Positions 1 to 8,231 of a DNA stretch of 64,000 nt are shown here, in pieces. Position 1 is the first letter of the stretch. The number at the start of each line of letters is the position of its first letter. The DNA is from Candidatus Soleaferrea massiliensis AP7 (GTDB lineage: Bacteria > Bacillota > Clostridia > Oscillospirales > Ruminococcaceae). The stretch spans positions 62,001-126,000 of the forward strand of contig NZ_CCYH01000038.1 of NCBI RefSeq assembly GCF_000820765.1. The letters are read 5' to 3'. A program made the translations under genes and the position numbers. The notes under the pieces were generated by a model. That model saw only the letters and a list, made by a program, of their open reading frames with translations, was not told the DNA's origin and did no database searches.

Positions 1-83
1 GCTGCGGCCTATCAAAAAGGAACATGTATTCTGTCTTTGTTTGTGAAGGTATGCTTTTTGCTATGTTGAGGTGATAACACTGT

Positions 84-470
84 AACACAGCGGTTTTATT
101 GTGTTTGCCAAGATATCTTGGCAATGTGGTCGTTACTTCTTTGCCGGCCAAAGAAGGTACCAAGAAAGGCCGTTCAAGGGGGCCAGCTGCGCTGGCGCAC
201 GCGCTACGCGTCACTGAGATAAGAAAAGAGCCTATGACAAACACACCACAACTATGCGGCAGAAAAGACGGCATAGCCGAGTGCACCACCGCAGGTGGTT
301 ACCCTCCTTGAAAATCCCCCTCTGATATCCCTCTTTCTGCTTCGGCCGTCTGCGGACGGCGTTTGGCTTTGGTCAGGGCGGCTGAATGGCTGGCAGCGGA
401 CGCTTACGTTCTCTAAGTCGATCTTTGCAGGTACCCCCATTTCCGCAGCTGCTTTGTAAATGACTCTTTA
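84..470. repeat. dispersed intergenic repeat, copy 1
   Basis: Non-coding. It starts near GTGTTTGCCAAG and carries the blocks TGTGGTCGTTACTTCTTTGC, AAAGGCCGTTCAAGGGGGCC, CTTGAAAATCCCC, TCTGATATCCC, CTTCGGCC, GCGGACGGCGTTT and GCTGAATGGCTGGCAGCGGA in order. The same blocks recur in the same order at about 21,750-21,970, so this is a family of intergenic repeats and not a gene. Short reading frames here look like chance frames. Bases 1-83 and 471-602 contain nothing I recognise. No transposase or terminal inverted repeat was seen. Confidence 0.65.
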
Positions 471-602
471 ACCGATATTTGTAGACAAGCTGCGCGTATT
501 CCATACAAGCCTTTTCGAAATCATGTTTCATCTGCATTCATCCCTTTATACCATAAATACCGCACAATGTCTGTTTCGTTACAATGTTTCTGCTTATTCT
601 AT

Positions 603-631
603 AAAAAAGAGCCTGCTGTGTCAACAGCAGG
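603..631 (-). terminator. intrinsic terminator after the FAD-dependent dehydrogenase
   Basis: A hairpin of CCTGCTG with CAGCAGG and a 6-nt loop, followed on the minus strand by a run of six T. It lies about 120 nt past the stop codon of the minus-strand gene ending at 753. Confidence 0.7.
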
Positions 632-752
632 TCCCTGTCTCTGTCTGCGTCCATATCCTGATGCCGCCGTCTGCGTCCGGCTTATCCCAACTGGATAACC
701 GAACGATGCCGCGGCAGCCATGCAAAGCATCTTGCCAGACTTGTCGTCCGGA

Positions 753-2348
753 TCAGTCTGTGTCCGGCGCGTAGCGGCGCATCAGCGCCTGCGCTACGCG
801 CAGCCCGTCCACGCCGGCGCTGACGATGCCGCCGGCATAACCGGCTCCTTCTCCGCAGGGAAAAAGCCCTTCGGCGCCAGCCGATTGCAGCGTTTCACCG
901 CGCAGGATGCGGATGGGCGACGAGGTGCGCGTTTCCACGCCGGTCAGCACCGCATCGTCACAGGCATACCCTTTGATCCTTCGGTCAAAACGGTACAAGC
1001 CTTTTTTCAACATCTGAGAGATAAACGGTGGAAAGAATGCGCCAAAATCGCAGGCTTCCACGCCAAGGCTGTAGCTCGGCTGTATCCTTCCAAGCGTCAG
1101 CCCCTTCTTTCCCGCCAGAAAGTTTCCGACGGTCTGCGCGGGCGCGCGGTAGGTGCCGTTCCCGGCCCGGAAGGCCTTCTGTTCCAGCTCCCGCTGGAAA
1201 TGCATCCCCGCAAACACATCGGAACCGAAATCCGACGCGCCCACCGATACCACAAGCGCCGCGTTCGCATTCTCCCGGTCGCGCGCATACTCGCTCATGC
1301 CGTTGGTCACCACGCCTCCGGCCTCGGAGGAGGACGGCACCACCAGCCCGCCCGGGCACATGCAGAAGGTATAGACCGCACGGTCCCCTTCCCGCAGGCT
1401 GAGCTGGTATTCCCCATGCCTGAGCGCCGGATGGGACGCGAACTTCCCATACAGTGCGGTGTCGATTTCACGCTGCAGATGCTCAATCCGCACGCCGACC
1501 GAGAATGCCTTTGGTTCCATCGGGACTTCCCTATTCCCCAGCATCTCAAAGGTATCCCGTGCGCTGTGCCCGATGGCCAGCACCAGCGCTTCGGTCTCCA
1601 GTTTCCCCTCATCCAGCTCAATCGAGCAGAGCCTGCCATTCCGCACCGAGATATCGCGCAGAGCGGCATGGAAGCGGATCTCCCCGCCGAGCGAAAGGAT
1701 CTCCTCCCGGATGGACCGGACCACCTCGCGCAGCCGGTCGGTCCCGATATGCGGCTTGGCCCTTGTCAGGATCTCCCGGGGCGCGCCGTGCTGCGCAAAG
1801 GTCTCCAAGATATAGCCGCATCGATCATCGTGGATGCGGGTCGTGAGCTTGCCGTCCGAAAAGGTGCCGGCGCCGCCTTCGCCGAACTGCACGTTGTTGT
1901 TTTCGTCGAGCGTCCCTTCCTTCCAGAAGCGCTCCACCGCCTGTATCCGCTCTTCAACCGGCGCACCGCGCTCCAAAACCAGCGGCCGGTAGCCGTTTCT
2001 CGCAAGCGCCAGCGCGGCAAACATGCCGGCCGGACCAAAACCCGCCACAACCGGCCTCGACTTCAGCCGCCGCGTGCCGACCTCAAAGGAAAGCGCGCCG
2101 CGCCGCCTGACCGAGATATCCCGGTCCTTTCGGCTCGATGCAGCCCGGTCCTCATCGATGTTCAGATCAAACCCCACCGTATAGCACAGCCGGACGGCAT
2201 CCTTTCTTCTGGCGTCCACCGATTCCTTCACGATGTACGCCCGCTCAATCTGCGCGGCTTTCAGCCCCGCCTTTCTTGCCGCTCTCTCTACAACGGCGTC
2301 CTTGCCTTCCGTCAGTGCCGCATGCACATTGCTCACAATCAGCGCCAT
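753..2348 (-). CDS. NAD(P)/FAD-dependent dehydrogenase (COG2509-like)
   Basis: This is a cytoplasmic flavoprotein of the uncharacterised COG2509 FAD-dependent dehydrogenase group; the substrate is unknown. After an N-terminal domain of about 90 residues comes a Rossmann FAD-binding motif (VVAGFGPAGMFAALA) followed by VLERG, then a glycine-rich segment GEGGAGTFSDGKL. The C-terminal FAD motif is FPCGEGAGYAGGIVSAGVDG, as expected for this fold. The frame is open further upstream to 2,498, but that part overlaps the terminator hairpin of the preceding gene. I chose the ATG at 2,348 because AGGA lies 8 nt before it. It follows cdaR at a distance of about 100 nt with a terminator in between, so it is probably a separate unit. 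Family confidence is high; function is unknown. Confidence 0.88.
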   Translation of the reverse strand: MALIVSNVHAALTEGKDAVVERAARKAGLKAAQIERAYIVKESVDARRKDAVRLCYTVGFDLNIDEDRAASSRKDRDISVRRRGALSFEVGTRRLKSRPVVAGFGPAGMFAALALARNGYRPLVLERGAPVEERIQAVERFWKEGTLDENNNVQFGEGGAGTFSDGKLTTRIHDDRCGYILETFAQHGAPREILTRAKPHIGTDRLREVVRSIREEILSLGGEIRFHAALRDISVRNGRLCSIELDEGKLETEALVLAIGHSARDTFEMLGNREVPMEPKAFSVGVRIEHLQREIDTALYGKFASHPALRHGEYQLSLREGDRAVYTFCMCPGGLVVPSSSEAGGVVTNGMSEYARDRENANAALVVSVGASDFGSDVFAGMHFQRELEQKAFRAGNGTYRAPAQTVGNFLAGKKGLTLGRIQPSYSLGVEACDFGAFFPPFISQMLKKGLYRFDRRIKGYACDDAVLTGVETRTSSPIRILRGETLQSAGAEGLFPCGEGAGYAGGIVSAGVDGLRVAQALMRRYAPDTD

Positions 2349-2376
2349 ATGCCACATCCTGTTCTTTATGATGATA

Positions 2377-2449
2377 AAAGCAGGAAATGTCCGCTGCAGG
2401 AGAAACCGAATTGCATCCAATTTATCCTGCAGGCCGTTTCCTGCTTTTT
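2377..2449 (-). terminator. long terminator hairpin after cdaR
   Basis: Arms AAAAGCAGGAAA and TTTCCTGCTTTT (2,377-2,388 and 2,438-2,449) enclose a second pair built on CCTGCAGGA / TCCTGCAG. It begins just past the cdaR stop and ends 28 nt before the next start codon. T-rich tails exist on both strands, so it may work in both directions. Confidence 0.6.
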
Positions 2450-2451
2450 TG

Positions 2452-3735
2452 TTATGAACTTTTTTCTTCCACTGTGATCTGGGCGACATAATCGCCATAT
2501 GCCCAGATCGTCCCCTTCGCCGGAATCGAGATATTGGCCTTCACTTCGGACTGTCCCGTCTTCAGGTTGATCTGTGAGAAATCGATCTCAGCCACCACAT
2601 CGGCCGCTGTGATGCTGTCCAGATCGGCCGTGGGGCCAATCAGCGTCACGCCGCTGATCCTTGGGCTTACCAGCGAGATATCGTAGTTCGACGGCTTGTT
2701 GATCATGTTGATGGTGCTGACCGTGAAAACCTGGGAGGTCATGCCGGTCATGTCGAACTCCACTTCGATCTTCTCATATTTGGAGACATTGAGTACGCCG
2801 CTCGGCAGAACCACCTCAAAGGTCAGCGTTTTATCCAGTCCGATCTCCGGCGGGCTGATATACCCGAGCTGAAGCTCCTCCAATTTATCGACGACATGCT
2901 TCTTGGCCGCCACCTGAATGGTCTCGACCGGCTGCCCGTCATGCATCAGACGATACTTGATGGAATCCTTCTTAAAACCTTTCGGCAGGTTGTTAAACGC
3001 GACGGTCATCGGGATTTCCTTGGTCTTCAGCACCGGGATTGTAACGGTGACCGTTTTGTAATCGGGCGTCAGGTTCTTGTTCTCAATTTCATTTCCGCTT
3101 TCATCCAGCAGGGTAACCTCACAGGATTCGTATACATCCTCAGTCAGCACGCCAGTCACCGTCGGCTTAACACGTGCCGTTTTGACAATCGAGATCTCGT
3201 CCTTCGGCCCGCTGACGGTGATTTCGGTCGGCGCGGTATAGGCCGCCTGCACCGTATAGCCCTCCTGTGCGGACACGTTGTCCAGCTCGATCTCAATCGG
3301 CACCTTGACGCTTTCCAGCTTGTTGAAGTTGAGCTCCACCGTCTTCGGGCTGATCGACACGATCTCAAACATCAGGTTGGAAGCCCGCTCCGACTTCTCG
3401 GCCTTCAGCTGCACCTTGTTGACGCCCGGCGAAGTGATGCCCTTGATGTCCGGCGTCACCTTGATGTCGCTCGCTTTGAGCCCGCCGACGACTGTGCGTT
3501 CGCCGCTGACCCGGACGTTCACCTTGACCTGCTCGTCGGAGATGATATTCAGCCCCATCTCCTGCATGATATCCGACTGCCCGCTCAAATCGACCACCAC
3601 GCCCGGAATGGTCTGTTCGGTCGTCTGACTGAAGGTCATGGCGATGATAAACCAGAGGATCACCGAAAGGAAGATGGACAGTACCACCGCATACCGTTTG
3701 TTCTCTATGACTTTATGCAAATTTAAGGTTCTCAT
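2452..3735 (-). CDS. cdaR: CdaR/YbbR-domain regulator of the diadenylate cyclase
   Basis: This is an extracytoplasmic YbbR-repeat protein that in Firmicutes binds and modulates the membrane diadenylate cyclase CdaA. It has a short cytoplasmic N-terminus and one membrane segment at about residues 17-37 (VVLSIFLSVILWFIIAMTF). The rest, 427 residues in all, is a beta-rich exterior with several YbbR-like repeats of roughly 80-90 residues (for example TVELNFNKLESVKVPIEIEL and VEFDMTGMTSQVF). Its start codon overlaps the cdaA stop by 4 nt, the usual translational coupling. Many Firmicutes have glmM next in this operon; here a terminator follows and glmM is absent. Confidence 0.93.
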   Translation of the reverse strand: MRTLNLHKVIENKRYAVVLSIFLSVILWFIIAMTFSQTTEQTIPGVVVDLSGQSDIMQEMGLNIISDEQVKVNVRVSGERTVVGGLKASDIKVTPDIKGITSPGVNKVQLKAEKSERASNLMFEIVSISPKTVELNFNKLESVKVPIEIELDNVSAQEGYTVQAAYTAPTEITVSGPKDEISIVKTARVKPTVTGVLTEDVYESCEVTLLDESGNEIENKNLTPDYKTVTVTIPVLKTKEIPMTVAFNNLPKGFKKDSIKYRLMHDGQPVETIQVAAKKHVVDKLEELQLGYISPPEIGLDKTLTFEVVLPSGVLNVSKYEKIEVEFDMTGMTSQVFTVSTINMINKPSNYDISLVSPRISGVTLIGPTADLDSITAADVVAEIDFSQINLKTGQSEVKANISIPAKGTIWAYGDYVAQITVEEKSS

Positions 3736-4592
3736 TTTTTTCTCACCTTCCAGAATGCTTTCTTTTCAGCCGTCTCACTCTGCTTCCGGCTTGGAAACAG
3801 TTCCTCCTCGAGCGAAAAACGAAGCGTCTCCGGCGTGATGTTCCTGGTAAGCACCCCGTCATGCGCGATCGAGATGTATCCGGTCTCCTCCGAAACGATG
3901 ATCACCATCGCGTCGGAATTCTCGCTCATGCCGAGCGCAGCACGGTGGCGGGTTCCCAGCTCGCGGCTGATCGACTGGTTGGTGGACAGCGGCAGAAAGC
4001 AGCCGGCTGCGAAAAGCTTGCCGTAGCGCACCACCATCGCGCCGTCATGCAGCGGGGAATTCACGAAAAAGATGTTTCCGATCAGTTCCTTGCTGGGTTC
4101 CGCGTCGATGACCGTTCCGGTCTTGATGTATTCGCCCAGCTTGGTTTCCTCCTCCACCACGATCAGCGCGCCGGTCTTGCTCTTCGAAAAGGAGGTACAG
4201 GCGTCCACAATCGCGTCGATGGCGATGCGCCACCGCTCCTCGGTCTCCTCGGATATTTGCTGGTTGGAGCCGAACAGCTTGAAGCGCGAGATCCTCGAAC
4301 GGCCCATCTGCTCCAAAGCGCGCCGCAGCTCCGGCTGAAACACAATCAGGAGCGTGATGACGCCGAACTGGAACAGGTTCTGGAAGATAAAGCTCATCAT
4401 CTTCAGCTCAAACTGGGTCGCGATGAAGAACGGAATGATCAGAAATAAAAGGCCCTTGACCAGCTGCTCGGCGCGCGTCTCCCGCACCAGCTTGATGCCC
4501 TGATAGATCAGGAACGCGACGCAGATCACATCCACGGCGTCAATCAGCTGAAAGGTCTTGAGTACGTTAACAAATGAGCTCCAAATATCCAT
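3732..4592 (-). CDS. cdaA: membrane diadenylate cyclase CdaA (c-di-AMP synthase)
   Basis: The enzyme condenses two ATP into cyclic di-AMP, which governs potassium/osmolyte and cell-wall homeostasis. The 286 residues comprise three N-terminal membrane helices (about 14-35, 43-60 and 68-94) and a C-terminal DisA_N cyclase domain. Both catalytic signatures are present: DGA at residues 183-185 (SPLHDGAMVV) and RHR at 215-217 (GTRHRAALG). The length is typical of CdaA. It is translationally coupled to cdaR. The start MDIWSSF follows a GGGAGGCAGGT ribosome site. Confidence 0.96.
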   Translation of the reverse strand: MDIWSSFVNVLKTFQLIDAVDVICVAFLIYQGIKLVRETRAEQLVKGLLFLIIPFFIATQFELKMMSFIFQNLFQFGVITLLIVFQPELRRALEQMGRSRISRFKLFGSNQQISEETEERWRIAIDAIVDACTSFSKSKTGALIVVEEETKLGEYIKTGTVIDAEPSKELIGNIFFVNSPLHDGAMVVRYGKLFAAGCFLPLSTNQSISRELGTRHRAALGMSENSDAMVIIVSEETGYISIAHDGVLTRNITPETLRFSLEEELFPSRKQSETAEKKAFWKVRKK

Positions 4593-4648
4593 ACCTGCCT
4601 CCCAATTTCTACAACATCCGGACCCCTGTATGTCCTTTATGTACAGTC

Positions 4649-4677
4649 AAGCAGCTTAAAGAAACTTTAAGCCGCTT
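4649..4677 (-). terminator. hairpin at the end of the cysteine desulfurase gene
   Basis: The arms AAGCGGCTTAAAG and CTTTAAGCTGCTT (minus strand) form a 13-bp stem with one mismatch and a 3-nt loop overlapping the stop codon. The following sequence is not a clear T-run, so termination is only a guess. Confidence 0.35.
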
Positions 4678-5884
4678 AAACAAAATTACACATATCCAGT
4701 ATTATTCTATCACACATTCCCGCGAATTCAATGGATATTGTTTTTTTTAATAATTTCTTTATATCCATACAGAAACGCTTCGCCTGCTCTATGGTGTTGA
4801 ACGCGCCGATGCTCAGCCGCGCCGCGCCGATCTCCAGCGTGCCCATATACTCATGCGCGAGGGGCGCGCAGTGGTAGCCGCCGCGCAGCGCGTAACCCAT
4901 CTGGTTGAGCTGCTCGGTGGTCTCCTCGCTGTCCAGGCCCCGGATGTTGAACGCGATGACCGGCAGGTTCCTGCCCATCTTCAGCGGCCCGGTATACAGC
5001 AGGACGCCCGGCATCCGGCTCAGCTGGGTATAGATATAGCTGGCAATCTGCATCTCGTGCTTGTAGATGACCGGCAGAGATTTCTGACGGACATAGCGAA
5101 GGCCTTCCTTGAGCCCGATGATGCCGAAGACGTTGACCGTGCCGCTTTCCAGCTTGTCGGGCATGAATTCCGGCTGGGTATATTCGGTCGAGCTGCTGCC
5201 GGTTCCGCCTTCCATGATGGTGTCCAGCGTCTCGCCGTGATCGGTGATCAGCACGCCGGTGCCGGACGGGCCGTACAGGCTTTTATGTCCGGGCATGCAC
5301 AGAAAATCGATATTCATCCTCTGCATGTCGATCGGCAGGACGCCCGCGGACTGCGCGGCATCCACCAGAAACAGGATGCCGTGACTGTGCGCCAGCTCTC
5401 CGATCTTCTGGATCGGCAGCACCAGGCCGCACACATTTGAGCCATGGGTCGCGATAATCAGCTTCGTATTCGACCGGATGAGCGATTCGTAGCTGCGCAG
5501 CGTGCGCTCATCGTCGTTTTCAAACACCTTGGCGATGCTGTAGGTGATCTTTCCCTCCAGGGAAAGCTTGTGCACCGGCCGCAGCACCGAGTTGTGCTCC
5601 AGACAGGAGATGATCACATGGTCCCCCTGCCTGAGCACACCCTTGATGCTCTCGTTCAGCGCCTGCGTGCAGTTCTGTGTAAACACCACGTTGCTGACAT
5701 CCTTCGCATGGAAGAAATCCGCCAGCATCTCGCGGCATTCGAATACCTGTTTGGCTGTTTTGATGGCCATGTCATGGCCGCTCCTTCCCGGATTTGCACC
5801 GTAGACATGGAATCCCCGCTCCATGCCCCTCAGCACGCTCTCGGGCTTCGGCGTTGTTGTCGCCGCGTTGTCAAAGTATATCAT
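4676..5884 (-). CDS. PLP-dependent cysteine desulfurase family protein
   Basis: This fold type I, class V aminotransferase-like enzyme resembles the cysteine desulfurase branch recalled as TIGR01977. It begins YFDNAATTTPKPESVL. The Schiff-base lysine is in CMPGHKSLYGPSGTG, the cofactor aspartate region is FLVDAAQSAGVLPID, and a candidate persulfide cysteine lies in LRGGYHCAPLAHEYMG. The likely reaction is L-cysteine to L-alanine plus enzyme-bound persulfide, for sulfur or selenium delivery. A GTG at 5,893 overlaps the preceding stop, but ATG at 5,884 directly precedes the conserved start; both are possible. The upstream DUF3343-like gene overlaps it, suggesting a donor/carrier pair. No SufB/IscU scaffold gene is nearby, so this is probably not the main Fe-S operon. 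Confidence 0.88.
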   Translation of the reverse strand: MIYFDNAATTTPKPESVLRGMERGFHVYGANPGRSGHDMAIKTAKQVFECREMLADFFHAKDVSNVVFTQNCTQALNESIKGVLRQGDHVIISCLEHNSVLRPVHKLSLEGKITYSIAKVFENDDERTLRSYESLIRSNTKLIIATHGSNVCGLVLPIQKIGELAHSHGILFLVDAAQSAGVLPIDMQRMNIDFLCMPGHKSLYGPSGTGVLITDHGETLDTIMEGGTGSSSTEYTQPEFMPDKLESGTVNVFGIIGLKEGLRYVRQKSLPVIYKHEMQIASYIYTQLSRMPGVLLYTGPLKMGRNLPVIAFNIRGLDSEETTEQLNQMGYALRGGYHCAPLAHEYMGTLEIGAARLSIGAFNTIEQAKRFCMDIKKLLKKTISIEFAGMCDRIILDMCNFV

Positions 5885-5889
5885 CCCGA

Positions 5890-6117
5890 TCACGCCCCTT
5901 CTCGTGGCCTGAGTATCCTTATATCGTAGGACATCAGCAGCTGCACAGCCTCCTCATACCGGGCCGTATCCCGGATGATCAGGCTGTAGCCGCAGCTGCG
6001 TCCGGAAAGTTCCTTCGGCGTCTTCTCCACATAGGAAAAAATACCGCGCTTCTGCAGCAGTTCCTGTGATTTTAACGCATAGGTTATGGAACTGACCATA
6101 ATCACCTGCTCTTGCAT
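5890..6117 (-). CDS. small DUF3343-like putative Se/S carrier protein
   Basis: This 75-residue protein matches what I recall of DUF3343: an alpha/beta single domain beginning EQVIMVSSITYALKSQELL and containing SGRSCGYSLIIRD with a single cysteine, then an amphipathic helix. Such proteins are found beside cysteine desulfurases and are thought to shuttle sulfur or selenium. The frame opens upstream to 6,156, but the ATG at 6,117 has GAGGTGA 8 nt before it, so I start there. Its stop overlaps the desulfurase start region, implying coupled expression. Function in vivo is unproven. Confidence 0.75.
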   Translation of the reverse strand: MQEQVIMVSSITYALKSQELLQKRGIFSYVEKTPKELSGRSCGYSLIIRDTARYEEAVQLLMSYDIRILRPREGA

Positions 6118-6383
6118 ATCTCGTTCACCTCTATACCATGTTTTTATGCCTGACATACAATCTTGTTCTGAAACTGCTCTTTGTAAGTCCGCAAAAAAAG
6201 AAAGACTCCACCCCGCCGCTTTGTCATTGGCCGGATGTCGTTTTCTCAGGCAGTCCTTCCCCTCATACCCCGGCAGCGCCGGTTTTAAGCCGTGCCGCCG
6301 CTTGCTCCTGGCAGAAGAGGATAAACAGTTTCCTTTTTTATTGTATGTATCCGCCGCTGGTAAGGTGAACGATCTATACCGGA

Positions 6384-6857
6384 TCAGTCTTCCATCAGTA
6401 AAACGACGGCATGCGCGCTGATGCCCTCTCCCGCACCCGTAAAGCCCAAATTTTCCTCGGTTGTCGCCTTGATATTAATTCTTTCGGGTTCGCAGTGCAG
6501 TACCGCGGAAAGATTTTTTTTCATCTCATCCAGATACGGTGCGAGCTTCGGCCGCTGCGCGATCACCGTGCAGTCCGCGTTGCCGAGCTTACAGCCGCGG
6601 CGTTCCATCGTCTCTGCGACCGACTCCAGCAGCTTCATGCTGTCGGCGCCGCGAAAGCTTTCGTCGGTGTCCGGGAACCATTTTCCAATGTCTCCAAGTC
6701 CCATCGCGCCGATGACGGCGTCCATCAGCGCATGGGTCAGCACATCCGCATCCGAATGGCCAAGCAGCCCATATTCATATGCGACCTCGACGCCGCCCAG
6801 AATCAGCTTCCGGTCCTCTGCCAGCCGGTGCACGTCGTAACCATGTCCAATCCTCAT
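6384..6857 (-). CDS. ispF: 2-C-methyl-D-erythritol 2,4-cyclodiphosphate synthase
   Basis: This is the fifth enzyme of the MEP isoprenoid pathway. It cyclises CDP-methylerythritol 2-phosphate with loss of CMP and acts as a soluble trimer with zinc. The 157-residue protein opens with MRIGHGYDVHRL (metal-binding Asp and His), contains GLLGHSDADVLTHALMDA, then FPDTDE, and ends with the signature region INIKATTEENLGFTGAGEGI. An in-frame extension upstream to 6,896 lies inside ispD and lacks the conserved start, so ATG 6,857 with AAAGGA is used. It starts 4 nt after the ispD stop. The 266 nt downstream (6,118-6,383) show no gene. Confidence 0.97.
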   Translation of the reverse strand: MRIGHGYDVHRLAEDRKLILGGVEVAYEYGLLGHSDADVLTHALMDAVIGAMGLGDIGKWFPDTDESFRGADSMKLLESVAETMERRGCKLGNADCTVIAQRPKLAPYLDEMKKNLSAVLHCEPERINIKATTEENLGFTGAGEGISAHAVVLLMED

Positions 6858-6861
6858 CGAA

Positions 6862-7599
6862 TTACCATCCTTTCTTTTCCCCGAACGTCTCAGCAAACCG
6901 TTCGGATATCACAGCCTGCGCCAGGTAGATATCGTCCGGCGTGGTCAGCTTGATGTTTGTGTAGTCCCCCGGCGCGATGTACACCTTTTCCCCGATCTGT
7001 TCGACCATCTGCGCGTCGTCGGTAAAATCAAGACCGTTCTCTTCGGCATTCTGCACGGCATGTTCGTAAATATCAAATCGGAAGATCTGCGGCGTCTGGA
7101 TTGCGTAAAGGCTGTTGCGGTCCGGCGTCGAGACGATCTGCCCGTCATGTGAAACAACCTTGATGGTATCCTTGACACGGACGCCGGCGGCCACGCAGTT
7201 CTTCTCATACGCCATGCGGATGCATGCGTCGATCCTGTCCGGTGTGACAAGCGGCCGCGCGCCGTCGTGCACCGCGATAAAGTCGGTGTCGCGCCTGACC
7301 GAATGCATGCCGGCAATGACCGACTGCTGCCGGGTCTTTCCTCCACAGACGATGTTGGTCACCTTTGTGATGCCGTACTGCCTGATCAGCTGGGCGATGT
7401 GTAAAATCTCCTGACGCCGGGTTACCACCACGATTTCATCCACCAACAGAGACGCTTCAAAGGCCTGGATGCTTTTGATCAGAACCGGAACGCCTTCAAT
7501 GGTGATCATCTGTTTATCGAGACCGCCCATCCTCGACGCGCTGCCTGCCGCGCAGATCACAGCGCTCAGTGTCGGGCGGGAAGCTTGTGTCCTTTTCAT
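6862..7599 (-). CDS. ispD: 2-C-methyl-D-erythritol 4-phosphate cytidylyltransferase
   Basis: This is the third MEP-pathway enzyme, transferring CMP from CTP to methylerythritol 4-phosphate. It is 245 residues. The nucleotide-binding start is AVICAAGSASRMGGLDKQM, followed by IVVVTRR, VHDGARPLVTPD and KDTIKVV, all characteristic. The ATG at 7,599 has GGGAGGAC just upstream; the track-like extension to 7,647 has no ribosome site and covers the promoter region. It forms a two-gene unit with ispF. Confidence 0.97.
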   Translation of the reverse strand: MKRTQASRPTLSAVICAAGSASRMGGLDKQMITIEGVPVLIKSIQAFEASLLVDEIVVVTRRQEILHIAQLIRQYGITKVTNIVCGGKTRQQSVIAGMHSVRRDTDFIAVHDGARPLVTPDRIDACIRMAYEKNCVAAGVRVKDTIKVVSHDGQIVSTPDRNSLYAIQTPQIFRFDIYEHAVQNAEENGLDFTDDAQMVEQIGEKVYIAPGDYTNIKLTTPDDIYLAQAVISERFAETFGEKKGW

Positions 7600-7630
7600 A
7601 TTGTCCTCCCAGTATGTTGATTGTCCCTCT

Positions 7631-7659
7631 ATTATACTACGGTACACCGTATAGGTAAA
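7631..7659 (-). promoter_or_regulatory. promoter of ispD-ispF with an inverted repeat in the spacer
   Basis: On the minus strand -35 TTTACC, a 17-bp spacer and -10 TATAAT. The spacer holds the near-palindrome TACGGTGTACCGTA, a plausible repressor site overlapping the promoter. It lies about 30-60 nt upstream of the ispD start. Confidence 0.6.
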
Positions 7660-7676
7660 TCACCTGTGCAAAATTC

Positions 7677-7901
7677 TTACAAATTTTCTGCGCCGCCGGG
7701 CTTCTGCGCACAGTCCCTGCTCTCTATAATCTCCCGGCAGGCCATCTGCGCTGCGATCGTACCCATATTCTGGCCGATCGATTCAAAGATACTGCCAATA
7801 TATGCGATCTCCACGGCACTGCGTCCTTTGGACAGCGCGGCCGCGATCGCCGATGCGGACAGCATACCGCTCATATCGCCGCATTCCGAACAGCTTCCCA
7901 T
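7677..7901 (-). CDS. small Cys-containing protein of unknown function
   Basis: A 74-residue protein starting MGSCSECGDMSGMLSASAIA, with cysteines at the N-terminus and another two near the C-terminus (AAQMACREIIESRDCAQ). The centre AYIGSIFESIGQNMGTIAAQ is an amphipathic helix. It resembles small Clostridia proteins that I recall as DUF6774, but I am not certain of that assignment. The frame could start with TTG at 7,925, but the ATG at 7,901 has GGGGAG/GGAGTGGAG directly before it and is preferred. It is upstream of, and in the same direction as, ispD, beyond the ispD promoter. Function is unknown. Confidence 0.6.
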   Translation of the reverse strand: MGSCSECGDMSGMLSASAIAAALSKGRSAVEIAYIGSIFESIGQNMGTIAAQMACREIIESRDCAQKPGGAENL

Positions 7902-7962
7902 CTCCACTCCACTCCCCGTCAACAAGTGCTTTCTTTATTGTATTGTCCCGCCGCGTCGGATG

Positions 7963-8025
7963 TGACTGCCAGTATCTTGCTGTTGATTTCAATCAGGTCA
8001 AAAATGTTTGCCCTGTCGTTCTTCC
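7963..8025 (-). pseudogene. dockerin gene tail remnant C
   Basis: The minus strand reads RANIFDLIEINSKIL without a proper ending. This corresponds to the second dockerin half of the GH43 gene (KVNIFDLVAIKLYILRG) at 8,232-8,300. Only this piece of the original gene remains and it has no start codon. A terminator lies just upstream on the minus strand (8,035-8,067). Confidence 0.6.
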
Positions 8026-8034
8026 TGACAGAAA

Positions 8035-8067
8035 AACCGGCCCACAAATGCGCTTTGCGGGCCGGTT
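8035..8067 (-). terminator. terminator of the lost dockerin copy
   Basis: Arms AACCGGCCC and GGGCCGGTT with a partly paired middle, followed on the minus strand by TTTTTCTG. It is a diverged copy of the terminator at 8,168-8,208. Confidence 0.65.
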
Positions 8068-8094
8068 GTTTTGTTTTACTGTTTTAAAGCGCTG

Positions 8095-8160
8095 TTATCC
8101 CCTGAAAACAACATACAGCTTGACTTCTTCGAGATCAAGATGTTGGCCCAGCCGTCCTGC
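8095..8160 (-). pseudogene. dockerin gene tail remnant B
   Basis: The minus strand carries a degenerate copy of the dockerin 3' end. The tail DLEEVKLYVVFRG followed by a stop aligns with DLVAIKLYILRG-stop of the GH43 gene. A one-base deletion after the ANIL codons separates it from the upstream GQDGWANI part, so it cannot be read through. It lies between two copies of the same terminator. Confidence 0.7.
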
Positions 8161-8167
8161 CCAACAA

Positions 8168-8208
8168 AACAAACCGGCCCGCGAATATGCTTCGCGGGCC
8201 GGTTTGTT
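8168..8208 (-). terminator. terminator of the GH43-dockerin gene
   Basis: A very strong hairpin with perfect 15-bp arms (8,171-8,185 and 8,191-8,205; core ACCGGCCCGCGAA), followed on the minus strand by a T-rich tail. It lies 24 nt past the stop codon. Confidence 0.85.
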
Positions 8209-8231
8209 TGATTCACTGTGTCAAGGAATTG

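Noticed and set aside
84..470. Insertion sequence or small protein genes (frames of 60-70 codons)
   Set aside because: No transposase homology or terminal inverted repeats, and the same DNA recurs elsewhere with the frames disrupted.
720..2477. Plus-strand open frame of 585 codons
   Set aside because: It is the antisense shadow of the FAD-dependent dehydrogenase; composition is Arg/Pro/His-rich and it has no conserved motif or ribosome site.
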